From Pseudoflavonifractor sp. AF19-9AC (GTDB lineage Bacteria > Bacillota > Clostridia > Oscillospirales > Oscillospiraceae): 64,000 nt of DNA. The notes beneath the pieces are model-generated. The model did not search any database. It was not told where the DNA came from and saw only the letters and a program-made list of their open reading frames with translations. Made by a program: the position numbers and the translations under genes. The stretch lies in the NCBI RefSeq assembly GCF_003478995.1, contig NZ_QUGI01000001.1:403852-467851 (forward strand). Direction: 5' to 3'. Of the stretch, positions 16,659 to 31,572 are shown one piece after another (the stretch's first letter is position 1; every line of letters begins with the position of its first letter).

Positions 16659-18047
16659 ATGGAGGCGTGGAAGAAGAACAGCGTGCATACGCTGGATATT
16701 ACCGGCTATACGGCGGAAGGCTTGGGCGTAGCCCGCCTGGAGGGACGGGTGGTCTTTGTACCCCGGACCATTGCGGGAGAGCGTTGGAAGGTGCGGCTGG
16801 AGAAGGTAAATAAAAAGATGGCCTGGGGCAGGGGGGTAGAGCTGCTGGAGGCCTCGCCGGAGCGGGTGGAACCCGATTGCCCCCTGTTTGGAAAGTGCGG
16901 GGGCTGTCAGTTCCGGCATATGACCTATGCTGAGGAGCTGCGGGCCAAGCGTCAGCGGGTGGCGGACGCCCTGGAACGGGTGGGCGGCGTTCACCTGGAG
17001 CTGCCCCCTGTGCTGGGAGCGGAGGCGCCGGAGCGCTACCGCAACAAGGTGCAGTTTCCCATTGCGCCTGCCCCCGAGGGCGGCGCTGCGGTGGGCTACT
17101 ACCGCGCCAGGAGCCACCAGGTTTTTCCGGTGGAGGACTGCCTCCTTCAGCCGGAGACGGTGACGAGGCTCCGCCGGGCATTTGTCCAGTCGGCAGTGGA
17201 GCTGGGGCTCACCGCCTATAACGAAGGGACGGGCGAAGGGCTTCTGCGCCACTTCTACATCCGAACCAACCACAGGGGAGAAGCCCTGTGCTGCATTGTG
17301 GCCAACGGGACAGATCTGCCCGAGGCAGACCGGATGGTGGAGGCCCTGCGGAGCTGTGAGCCCAAGCTGATGGGTGTGGTGCTGAATGTCAATACCCGGG
17401 ATACCAATGTGATCCTTGGACCGGACTATAAGCTGCTGTGGGGGCAGGACTATTTGGAGGAGGAGCTGTGCGGACATACCTTCCGTCTGTCCATTCCTTC
17501 CTTTTTCCAGGTGAACCGGGCCCAGACTCAGCGGCTTTACGGCCTTGCCCTGGATTTTGCCGGCCTCACCGGCCGGGAGACCGTGCTGGATTTGTACTGC
17601 GGCATCGGAACCATCTCCCTGTGCCTGGCTCGCCGGGCCGGACGGGTGATTGGAGCGGAGATCGTGCCTCAGGCGGTGGAGGATGCCCGGGCCAACGCTG
17701 CACGCAGCGGCGTGGAGAACGCGGAGTTTTTCTGCGGAGACGCTGGGGCGGTGGCTGCCCGTCTGGCGGAGGAGGGTGTCCGTCCGGATGTGATCTGCGT
17801 GGACCCGCCCCGGAAGGGACTGGGGCCGGAGGTGCCCGCCATTTTGGCCGGTATGGCGCCGGAGCGCATCGTCTATGTCTCCTGTGACCCGGCTACCCTG
17901 GCCCGGGATGTAAAGCGGCTGGAGGAGCTGGGCTATTGCGCCCAGAGGGCCCAGAGCGTGGATCTCTTCCCACGGACCGCCCATGTGGAGACAGTCGTTT
18001 TGCTTGTCCGCCAGGGGAAGGAAACGGCCGGACTTGGAGAAATATAA
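16659..18047 (+). CDS. rlmD: 23S rRNA (uracil-C5)-methyltransferase, RlmD/RlmCD type
   Basis: A 462-aa S-adenosylmethionine-dependent m5U methyltransferase. Residues 1-60 form a TRAM domain. The iron-sulfur cysteines CPLFGKCGGC near 74-83 follow. The C-terminal methyltransferase carries SFFQVN, DLYCGIGTISL, DPPRKG and the nucleophile-containing YVSCDPATLARD. In Firmicutes one such enzyme (RlmCD) modifies both U747 and U1939 of 23S rRNA; tRNA methylation is less likely given the iron-sulfur site. The start is ATG 16659 after GAGGAA; earlier ATGs overlap the promoter and terminator. Confidence 0.92.
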   Translation: MEAWKKNSVHTLDITGYTAEGLGVARLEGRVVFVPRTIAGERWKVRLEKVNKKMAWGRGVELLEASPERVEPDCPLFGKCGGCQFRHMTYAEELRAKRQRVADALERVGGVHLELPPVLGAEAPERYRNKVQFPIAPAPEGGAAVGYYRARSHQVFPVEDCLLQPETVTRLRRAFVQSAVELGLTAYNEGTGEGLLRHFYIRTNHRGEALCCIVANGTDLPEADRMVEALRSCEPKLMGVVLNVNTRDTNVILGPDYKLLWGQDYLEEELCGHTFRLSIPSFFQVNRAQTQRLYGLALDFAGLTGRETVLDLYCGIGTISLCLARRAGRVIGAEIVPQAVEDARANAARSGVENAEFFCGDAGAVAARLAEEGVRPDVICVDPPRKGLGPEVPAILAGMAPERIVYVSCDPATLARDVKRLEELGYCAQRAQSVDLFPRTAHVETVVLLVRQGKETAGLGEI

Positions 18048-18086
18048 GGAAACGGAAAATACCCTGGGGAAATCCCGGGTTTATGC

Positions 18087-18114
18087 TTGTATTTAAAGGT
18101 AAGGATGTTATAAT
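18087..18114 (+). promoter_or_regulatory. Promoter of the NSS transporter gene
   Basis: TTGTAT (18087-18092), a 16-nt spacer and TATAAT (18109-18114) with TGT before it (extended -10). It leaves a leader of about 130 nt in which I recognise no known riboswitch. Confidence 0.65.
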
Positions 18115-18248
18115 AAACTCTGCCCTTTTGCCAGCTGCCTGTTGGGAGAACGGGGAGAACGTCCACTGAGACGGAAACGCCGGAGGGTATGCTTTGCAGG
18201 AGCATGGCATGTATTTTGTATTGTTTGTTTTGAAAGGAGCGCGACAAT

Positions 18249-19577
18249 ATGCCGGGAGATAACGGCCACCGCAATGGGGGCTTTAGTTCTTCGCTGGGCT
18301 TTGTAATTGCCTGCGTAGGATCGGCTGTGGGACTGGGAAACATCTGGCTGTTCCCCTACCGTCTGGGACAGTATGGAGGGGCTGCCTTCCTGATTCCCTA
18401 TATTTTCTTTATTATTCTGTTTGGATGGGTGGGCCTCTCCGCTGAGTTCGGCATTGGCCGACTGGCCGGGACGGGCACCATCGGTGCTTACGAGTATTGC
18501 TTCCGTACCCGGGAAAAGGGAACTTTGGGCAAGGTGCTGGGCTGGATCCCCCTGATGGGCTCCCTGGGCATTGCCATTGGCTACGCAGTCATCATGGGCT
18601 GGGTGCTGAACAGCCTGTTCGGGGCCCTCACCGGCACCCTGATGACGGCTCAGCCCGCGGAGTTTTTCCAGCAGGCCGCTGTGGACTTCGGCAACCCCCT
18701 GTGGCACTCCGTGGTGGTGGTCGTGGCCTGCCTGGTCCTGCTGTTCGGCGTGACTACGGGCATCGAGCGGGTGAGCCGGGTGCTCATGCCTTTGTTCTAT
18801 GTTCTGTTCCTGGCTCTGGCTATTTGGGTTGCCATGCAGCCCGGGGCAGGGGAGGGCTACCGCTTCCTCTTTGTCCCTGACTGGTCCAAGCTACTGGAGC
18901 GGGACACCTGGGTCATGGCCATGGGACAGGCCTTCTTCTCTCTGTCCATCACCGGTTCTGGCATGATTGTGTACGGCGCCTATCTGGACAAGAAGGCGGA
19001 CATTCCCAAGGCCTCCCTGCGTACGGCCCTTTTTGACACCATGGCGGCGCTGCTGTCCGCTCTGGCCATCATGCCTGCGGTGTTTGCCTACGGTCTGGAC
19101 GTGGCCAGCGGCCCCTCTCTGATGTTTATCACGGTACCCACCGTGTTCCAGAAGATGCCCATGGGCCAGCTGTTTGCTGTCTTCTTCTTTGTGTCGGTCT
19201 TCTTTGCCGGCATCACCTCCCTTATCAACATGTTCGAGGCCGTGACCGAGAGCTGGCAGCGCTACTTCAAGCTCAGCCGCAAGGCGGCGGTGCTCATCTG
19301 CTCTGCTCTGACTCTAGGCGTGGGTCTGTTTATGGAGAGCGAGGCCCGGGTGGGCAAGTGGATGGACTTTATCACCATCGACGTGGTACCCATTGGCGCG
19401 GTGCTGGGTGCTATCTCCATTTACTACGTCCTGGGCTGGCCCAGGCTGAAGCAGGAGCTGCAGCTGGGCCGGGAGAAGCCGGTTTCGGAGATCTTCGGCG
19501 TGGTAGGCCGCTATATCTATGTGCCTCTGACCATCCTGGTGGTGGTGCTGGGCATCGCGTATGGCGGAATTGGCTGA
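18249..19577 (+). CDS. Sodium-dependent transporter, NSS/SNF family
   Basis: A 442-aa LeuT-fold transporter that imports amino acids or amines with sodium. TM1 carries the unwound substrate/sodium site (VGSAVGLGNIWLFPY, residues 22-36). About eleven hydrophobic segments follow, and TM6 contains FFSLSITGSGMIVYGAY. The N-terminus is short, as in prokaryotic members with 11-12 TMs. The substrate is unknown; tyrosine, tryptophan or methionine importers occur in this group. A good AAAGGAG precedes ATG 18249. Confidence 0.94.
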   Translation: MPGDNGHRNGGFSSSLGFVIACVGSAVGLGNIWLFPYRLGQYGGAAFLIPYIFFIILFGWVGLSAEFGIGRLAGTGTIGAYEYCFRTREKGTLGKVLGWIPLMGSLGIAIGYAVIMGWVLNSLFGALTGTLMTAQPAEFFQQAAVDFGNPLWHSVVVVVACLVLLFGVTTGIERVSRVLMPLFYVLFLALAIWVAMQPGAGEGYRFLFVPDWSKLLERDTWVMAMGQAFFSLSITGSGMIVYGAYLDKKADIPKASLRTALFDTMAALLSALAIMPAVFAYGLDVASGPSLMFITVPTVFQKMPMGQLFAVFFFVSVFFAGITSLINMFEAVTESWQRYFKLSRKAAVLICSALTLGVGLFMESEARVGKWMDFITIDVVPIGAVLGAISIYYVLGWPRLKQELQLGREKPVSEIFGVVGRYIYVPLTILVVVLGIAYGGIG

Positions 19578-19647
19578 GTGTGAGAGAAGGGCAGTTCGTC
19601 TCTGATTTGTTTGAAAATGTGTGATTGAGAAGGGGTGGTGTTTTTAC

Positions 19648-21066
19648 GTGCAGAAGCGGCAGTATCAAATCGACATGTGCAGCGGACCTCTGTGGAGTAA
19701 GATCCTGTTGTTTGCCCTGCCTCTGATGGCCTCCAGCATTCTGCAGCTGCTGTTCAATGCTGCTGACGTAGTGGTGGTAGGACAGTTTGTAGGAAAAGAA
19801 GCACTGGCAGCCGTAGGTTCCAACACCTCTCTCATCAATCTGATGGTCAATCTGTTCGTAGGATTGTCCGTAGGTACCAATGTGGTGGTGGCGCGGGACC
19901 TGGGCGCCGGCCGACATGACAACGTCAGCCGCAGCATCCATACTTCGGTGGCCCTCTCCCTGGTCAGCGGTGTCATCATGCTGGTGTTCGGTGTGATCAT
20001 GGCCCGGCAGCTGCTGGTGTGGATGTCCTCACCCACGGACGTGATTGACCTGGCTACGGTCTATCTCCGGATTTATTTCCTTGGTATGCCGGCCAACCTT
20101 TTGTACAACTTCGGCGCGGCCATCCTGAGAGCGCAGGGCGATACCCAGCGGCCGCTGTACTATCTGACCGTGGCCGGTGTGGTCAATGTAATTTTGAACC
20201 TGTTGCTGGTGATTGTGTTCGGCCTGGGCGTGGCCGGCGTGGCGCTGGCTACCATTACAGCCCAGTATATCTCCGCTGCGTTGGTCATGCGATGCCTGAT
20301 GCGGGAGGAGGGGGCGCTCCGCCTGGATCTGAAGAAGCTGAGGATGGAGTGGAGCGTGGTCAAGCGTATCCTTCAGGTGGGCCTGCCCGCCGGGTTCCAG
20401 GGCGTGGTGTTCGCCCTGTCCAACGTGGTGATTCAGTCCTCTCTGAATTCCTTTGATGATGCTGTGATTGTAGCCGGCTCTTCCGCCGCAGCTAATATCG
20501 AAGGATTTGTCTATGCAGGCATGAACTCCTTCTATCAGACGGCCATGACCTTTACCGGGCAGAATTACGGCGCCGGAAAATGTCACCGGGTGGACCGGGT
20601 GATGCTCTGGTGTGAGTCCTTTACCGTGATCACAGGACTTGTGTTGGGAAATCTGGCGTACTTATTTGGACAGACCTTGGCTGGAATCTATGCGCCGGGT
20701 GAGCCGGACGTGATTGCACAGGCCATTGTTCGTATGAGCCTGATCTGCTGCCCGTATTTCCTGTGCGGCATCATGGATGTCACGGTGGGTATGCTGCGGG
20801 GAATCGGCTATTCCATTATCCCCATGCTCGTTTCCCTGGTGGGAGCCTGCGGCCTGCGCCTTGTGTGGGTGGCTACCGTATTTCCCCTTTACCGGACACC
20901 GGCGACGCTGTATCTCTCTTATCCGGTGACCTGGACCATCACTGGCGCGGTGCAGATTATCTTCTTCTTTGTGGTTCGGAAGCGGGCCTATGCCAAGGTT
21001 CAGGGCAGTGATTATCTGAGACAGTCCGAGGGCAGACATCCTCCGGTAAAAACGAAAAGTGCATAA
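19648..21066 (+). CDS. MATE-family efflux transporter
   Basis: A 472-aa multidrug-type exporter with about twelve hydrophobic segments in two homologous halves. Typical MATE marks are PLMASSILQLLFNAADVVVVGQFVG near the start, LGMPANLLYNFGAAILRAQGD in the first half, and GTNVVVARDLGAG. The start is uncertain: GTG 19648 follows GGGGTGG at a workable distance, while GTG 19621 has none. The substrate (drug, dye or metabolite) is unknown. It follows the NSS gene by 70 bp and may be read through from it. Confidence 0.93.
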   Translation: MQKRQYQIDMCSGPLWSKILLFALPLMASSILQLLFNAADVVVVGQFVGKEALAAVGSNTSLINLMVNLFVGLSVGTNVVVARDLGAGRHDNVSRSIHTSVALSLVSGVIMLVFGVIMARQLLVWMSSPTDVIDLATVYLRIYFLGMPANLLYNFGAAILRAQGDTQRPLYYLTVAGVVNVILNLLLVIVFGLGVAGVALATITAQYISAALVMRCLMREEGALRLDLKKLRMEWSVVKRILQVGLPAGFQGVVFALSNVVIQSSLNSFDDAVIVAGSSAAANIEGFVYAGMNSFYQTAMTFTGQNYGAGKCHRVDRVMLWCESFTVITGLVLGNLAYLFGQTLAGIYAPGEPDVIAQAIVRMSLICCPYFLCGIMDVTVGMLRGIGYSIIPMLVSLVGACGLRLVWVATVFPLYRTPATLYLSYPVTWTITGAVQIIFFFVVRKRAYAKVQGSDYLRQSEGRHPPVKTKSA

Positions 21067-21067
21067 C

Positions 21068-21101
21068 AAAAATCCCGGACCTTTCGGTCCGGGATTTTTT
21101 A
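21068..21101. terminator. Bidirectional terminator
   Basis: AAAAATCCCGGACC and GGTCCGGGATTTTTT around a TTTC loop, between the convergent MATE and NlpC/P60 genes. Confidence 0.95.
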
Positions 21102-21117
21102 TGTAATCAATTTTTAC

Positions 21118-22053
21118 TTACACGATGCGGCGGCCGCCCACAAAACCGGTGGTGTAGTAGGCTTCGCTCAGACTGCTGACGATGACGCCGACCGTAGAGG
21201 TGGAGGCATGCACAAACTGGTTGTTGCCGATGTAGAGACCCACATGGGAAGCGGCTTTGCTGCCGGTACCGGATTTCTTGAAGAGCACCAGGTCGCCGGG
21301 CTGCAGCTCACTCATGGAAACGGGAGTGCCGTTGCTCAGCTGGCCAGCGGCGGAGCGGTTGAGGGAGTAGCCAAACTGGCGGTAGACATAGCTGGTAAAG
21401 CCGGAGCAGTCAAAACCGCTGGGGGAGCTGCCGCCATACACGTAGGGGTAACCGACGAACTGCAGCGCGTAATCGGCAATCTCCTGGCCCTTGCTGGACT
21501 TCTGGGCCTCAGCGGCGTCCACCAGAACCACATACTCGGCGCTGATATAGCCGTTCTCGATCTGATACCAGCCGCTCTGGGTCTTGCCCAGAATTTCCAC
21601 AATCTTGCCGCACTTCAGGCTGCCAACCTTGGCGCTGTCGGTGTTGGGCTCAGAGCGGACATTGAGGGCGCTGGCGGTCACCTTGCCGTAGGTGGCCTCC
21701 GTTACAGGCTGGGGAGTGGACTGAGCGGCAGCGGCATCAGCGGGAGAGCTGGCCGCTACGGCGGAGACGGCATCCTGAGCGTCGTCCAGAATCAGATAGT
21801 CGCTGGAGACGTAGCCGGTGAGATCCTCATAGCTAATCTTGTACCAGCCGTTGGCGGTGGAGATGACATCGACCTTGGTTCCGTGAGACAGCTTGTCCAG
21901 CACAGTGCTGCTGGTGTTGGCCTCGGAACGGACACGCAGCGTACTGCTGCCGGTATTGACGGTGCCGGTAACGGCCAAAGCGGGAACGACGCAGGTGCTG
22001 ACCAGCAAAAGTCCGGCAGTGAGTCGAACGGCAGCTTGGTTTCTGAAGTGCAT
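21118..22053 (-). CDS. Secreted SH3b-SH3b-NlpC/P60 peptidoglycan endopeptidase
   Basis: A 311-aa cell-wall hydrolase. A signal peptide (RLTAGLLLVSTCVVPALA, about 10-27) is followed by two bacterial SH3 domains (about 32-92 and 122-180) that bind wall glycans, and then a C-terminal NlpC/P60 papain-like domain cleaving gamma-D-Glu-type stem-peptide bonds. The catalytic Cys is in FDCSGFTSYVY and the His in ASHVGLYIGNNQFVHA. Start ATG 22053 follows AGGAGG. It is co-directional with the 96-aa gene upstream, and the shared promoter carries a WalR-like box. Confidence 0.95.
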   Translation of the reverse strand: MHFRNQAAVRLTAGLLLVSTCVVPALAVTGTVNTGSSTLRVRSEANTSSTVLDKLSHGTKVDVISTANGWYKISYEDLTGYVSSDYLILDDAQDAVSAVAASSPADAAAAQSTPQPVTEATYGKVTASALNVRSEPNTDSAKVGSLKCGKIVEILGKTQSGWYQIENGYISAEYVVLVDAAEAQKSSKGQEIADYALQFVGYPYVYGGSSPSGFDCSGFTSYVYRQFGYSLNRSAAGQLSNGTPVSMSELQPGDLVLFKKSGTGSKAASHVGLYIGNNQFVHASTSTVGVIVSSLSEAYYTTGFVGGRRIV

Positions 22054-22126
22054 GGCTGATGTCCTCCTATTTTCTATTTCTGTAATTGCAGCGGATGAAA
22101 CGGGGAAGGGGCGGCGGGGCAGAGGC

Positions 22127-22417
22127 TCACTTGGAGCTCAGCGCCCGCTCCAGCCACACGCTGGCCACGTCCATGGCGGCGTACAGGCTGTCCTTTTCAC
22201 TCTTCTTGACCACACGGTCCCGGCTCTTCAGGTCGGGGTCAGTAAGCTGAAGCTGAACCGATACCCGGTCCGCCATGTCCAGACCGTCCACATTTTTGGT
22301 GGAGAGGATCTGCAGCATGATGATATACTTTTCGGCCATGGTTCCATAGTAAATTAAGTTGTCTTTCCGACGCAGGGGATGCCCTTTATAGGAAAGAGGA
22401 ATGGATTGCTGTTCCAT
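22127..22417 (-). CDS. Small conserved protein of unknown function
   Basis: A 96-aa soluble protein I do not recognise. It is predicted alpha/beta, with the sequence YYGTMAEKYIIMLQIL in the middle and DMADRVSVQLQLTD afterwards. It has no signal peptide, TM segment or cysteine pattern. Start ATG 22417 follows AGGAGG at 6 nt. It is the first gene of an operon with the NlpC/P60 hydrolase and has a near-consensus promoter, so it is expected to be well expressed. A link to cell-wall growth is inferred only from its partner. Confidence 0.75.
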   Translation of the reverse strand: MEQQSIPLSYKGHPLRRKDNLIYYGTMAEKYIIMLQILSTKNVDGLDMADRVSVQLQLTDPDLKSRDRVVKKSEKDSLYAAMDVASVWLERALSSK

Positions 22418-22440
22418 GAAAATCCTCCTGAATGAAAACT

Positions 22441-22468
22441 TGTAACCGAATTGTAACATATTTGTTAC
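22441..22468. promoter_or_regulatory. WalR-like box overlapping the -10 of the NlpC operon
   Basis: TGTAAC (22441-22446), N5 and TGTAAC (22452-22457) on the plus strand fit the WalR/YycF consensus TGTWAH-N5-TGTWAH exactly. An inverted repeat GTAACA-N4-TGTTAC (22453-22468) overlaps it. The position across the -10 suggests repression or alternative control (inference). Confidence 0.6.
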
Positions 22469-22478
22469 CGTCTGTCAA
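22450..22478 (-). promoter_or_regulatory. Promoter of the 96-aa gene / NlpC operon
   Basis: On the minus strand, TTGACA (22478-22473), a 17-nt spacer and TACAAT (22455-22450), with TGT before the -10. Confidence 0.88.
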
Positions 22479-22617
22479 ATCCTTTGGCGGGCTTTTTTCA
22501 GGAAAAATCCGGGGAAAAAAGAAAATTTCACAAAAGGCAGGAAAAAGAAGGACCAGAAATCTGTCTTTGTATTGCTTGTGGGATTGGGGCGTGGAAAATA
22601 AAAAAAGAAAGCAGGGC

Positions 22618-22647
22618 TTGACAGTCCGGCTTTCTTCATGGTACAAT
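22618..22647 (+). promoter_or_regulatory. Promoter of rpoB-rpoC
   Basis: TTGACA (22618-22623), an 18-nt spacer and TACAAT (22642-22647). The -35 is flanked by a perfect inverted repeat AAGAAAGC (22605-22612) / GCTTTCTT (22629-22636). Confidence 0.75.
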
Positions 22648-22895
22648 AAAATGCTTCTATATCCCAAAATAAAAAGAGCCTGGTTCCCCATGCTCTGACC
22701 GTAGTGTACCACACCGCGGGAGAAAAGACAAGGGAGAGGGGCAGGAAACAAACAACGCATCCGGGTGCGCGGAAAAGCGGGGCGGGGCCGAAATTGTGCA
22801 ACATGACGGCAAAAGAACCGTTTTTCCCTGCATCCGGGGCAGAAACCCGTGAGAACCAACCGTTGAGTCAAAAGAAAGCGAGTTGATTTTTTAGA

Positions 22896-26744
<3,849 letters not shown>

Positions 26745-26765
26745 GGAACGGGAGGAGATTGAAAC

Positions 26766-30446
<3,681 letters not shown>

Positions 30447-30469
30447 GGAACCCCCTTCAACCATCTGAA

Positions 30470-30508
30470 TAAAAAAGCGGCCGTCCCATTGGGACGGCCG
30501 CCTTTTTG
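30470..30508. terminator. Terminator after rpoC / ferredoxin
   Basis: AAAAAAGCGGCCGTCCC and GGGACGGCCGCCTTTTT form a very stable stem between the convergent rpoC and ferredoxin genes. Confidence 0.95.
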
Positions 30509-30511
30509 CGG

Positions 30512-30697
30512 TCAAAGGGTAACTTCAATGGCGTTCGCCGGACAGCTTTCCGCGGCTTCCCGGGCCTGGGCCTCCTGCTCTGGGAAAATTTCGTCCCGGG
30601 CGGCGGCTACCCCCTCGTCGGTCATGGTAAACACCCCGGGGCACATGCTGACGCACAGGCCGCAGCCCACGCAGGACTCATTGACATGAATGGTCAT
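30512..30697 (-). CDS. 4Fe-4S ferredoxin
   Basis: A 61-aa ferredoxin. The cysteines C9, C12 and C15 (CVGCGLC) plus the distal C52 (SCPANAI) bind one [4Fe-4S] cluster; C19 (CP) is an additional cysteine of the remnant second site, as in single-cluster ferredoxins. It serves as a soluble low-potential electron carrier. The start is ATG 30697 after GGAGGAG; the longer open frame runs into the 130-bp repeat array and is artefactual. It lies alone between rpoC and the repeat array. Confidence 0.93.
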   Translation of the reverse strand: MTIHVNESCVGCGLCVSMCPGVFTMTDEGVAAARDEIFPEQEAQAREAAESCPANAIEVTL

Positions 30698-30780
30698 GAA
30701 TGCTTCTCCTCCTTCTATGGATGGAGGTAGCATGGTCCTTTTGGGCCAATTTATACACTTGCCCGCTTCGTTCGCGGCGG
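30698..30780. other. Spacer between ferredoxin and repeat array
   Basis: This is the upstream region of the ferredoxin gene. Its last 20 bp (TTCGCGGCGGCTCGGAC across 30771-30787) are a degenerate copy of the end of the 130-bp repeat unit, so the array once extended or began here. Confidence 0.5.
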
Positions 30781-31560
30781 CTCGGACACCGTTTGAATCA
30801 ATGCCTCGCCTGCTCACGACGCGCGGCTTCCCTCCGACTCGTGCTCGAAACAGGGAATTTTCCCTTGGTTTCTCGCCCTCGCTCCGGTCCATCCGCGCTG
30901 CTCGCGACGGCTCGGACATCATTTGAATCAATGCCTCGCCTGCTCACGACGCGCGGCTTCCCTCCGACTCGTGCTCGAAACAGGGAATTTTCCCTTGGTT
31001 TCTCGCCCTCGCTCCGGTCCATCCGCGCTGCTCGCGACGGCTCGGACATCATTTGAATCAATGCCTCGCCTGCTCACGACGCGCGGCTTCCCTCCGACTC
31101 GTGCTCGAAACAGGGAATTTTCCCTTGGTTTCTCGCCCTCGCTCCGGTCCATCCGCGCTGCTCGCGACGGCTCGGACATCATTTGAATCAATGCCTCGCC
31201 TGCTCACGACGCGCGGCTTCCCTCCGACTCGTGCTCGAAACAGGGAATTTTCCCTTGGTTTCTCGCCCTCGCTCCGGTCCATCCGCGCTGCTCGCGACGG
31301 CTCGGACATCATTTGAATCAATGCCTCGCCTGCTCACGACGCGCGGCTTCCCTCCGACTCGTGCTCGAAACAGGGAATTTTCCCTTGGTTTCTCGCCCTC
31401 GCTCCGGTCCATCCGCGCTGCTCGCGACGGCTCGGACATCATTTGAATCAATGCCTCGCCTGCTCACGACGCGCGGCTTCCCTCCGACTCGTGCTCGAAA
31501 CAGGGAATTTTCCCTTGGTTTCTCGCCCTCGCTCCGGTCCATCCGCGCGGTTCGCGACGG
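30781..31560. repeat. Six tandem copies of a 130-bp unit
   Basis: Units start at 30781, 30911, 31041, 31171, 31301 and 31431, each exactly 130 bp. The four inner copies appear identical; copy 1 differs by about two bases near its start and copy 6 by about two near its end. Each unit contains a hairpin-forming core, CGAAACAGGGAA-TT-TTCCCTTGGTTTCTCG, extended by weaker complementarity on both sides. There are no unique spacers, so it is not CRISPR. Open frames across it have no ribosome-binding site and arise only because 130 is not a multiple of three and the unit lacks stops in some frames. A partial unit start follows at 31561-31570. Confidence 0.95.
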
Positions 31561-31572
31561 CTCGGACACTAT

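Larger units (their letters stand above)
22418..22895 (+). promoter_or_regulatory. Intergenic region and long leader of rpoBC
   Basis: This 478-bp gap holds the leftward NlpC-operon promoter at its left end and a rightward promoter at 22618-22647 for rpoB, which leaves a leader of about 240 nt. No coding gene is supported; an 87-aa plus-strand frame here lacks a ribosome-binding site. No L10-type leader was recognised, consistent with the absence of rplJL next to rpoB. Confidence 0.6.

Noticed and set aside
22605..22636. Minus-strand terminator formed by AAGAAAGC/GCTTTCTT near the rpoB promoter
   Set aside because: The loop is 16 nt and contains the -35 of rpoB, and no minus-strand gene ends here; more likely chance or an operator.
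30781..31560. CRISPR array
   Set aside because: The repeats are directly abutting with no variable spacers, the unit is 130 bp, and there are no cas genes.
30798..31569. Series of 83-105-aa proteins encoded by the 130-bp repeats on both strands
   Set aside because: The frames have no ribosome-binding sites, and each crosses unit boundaries into another frame because 130 is not divisible by three.
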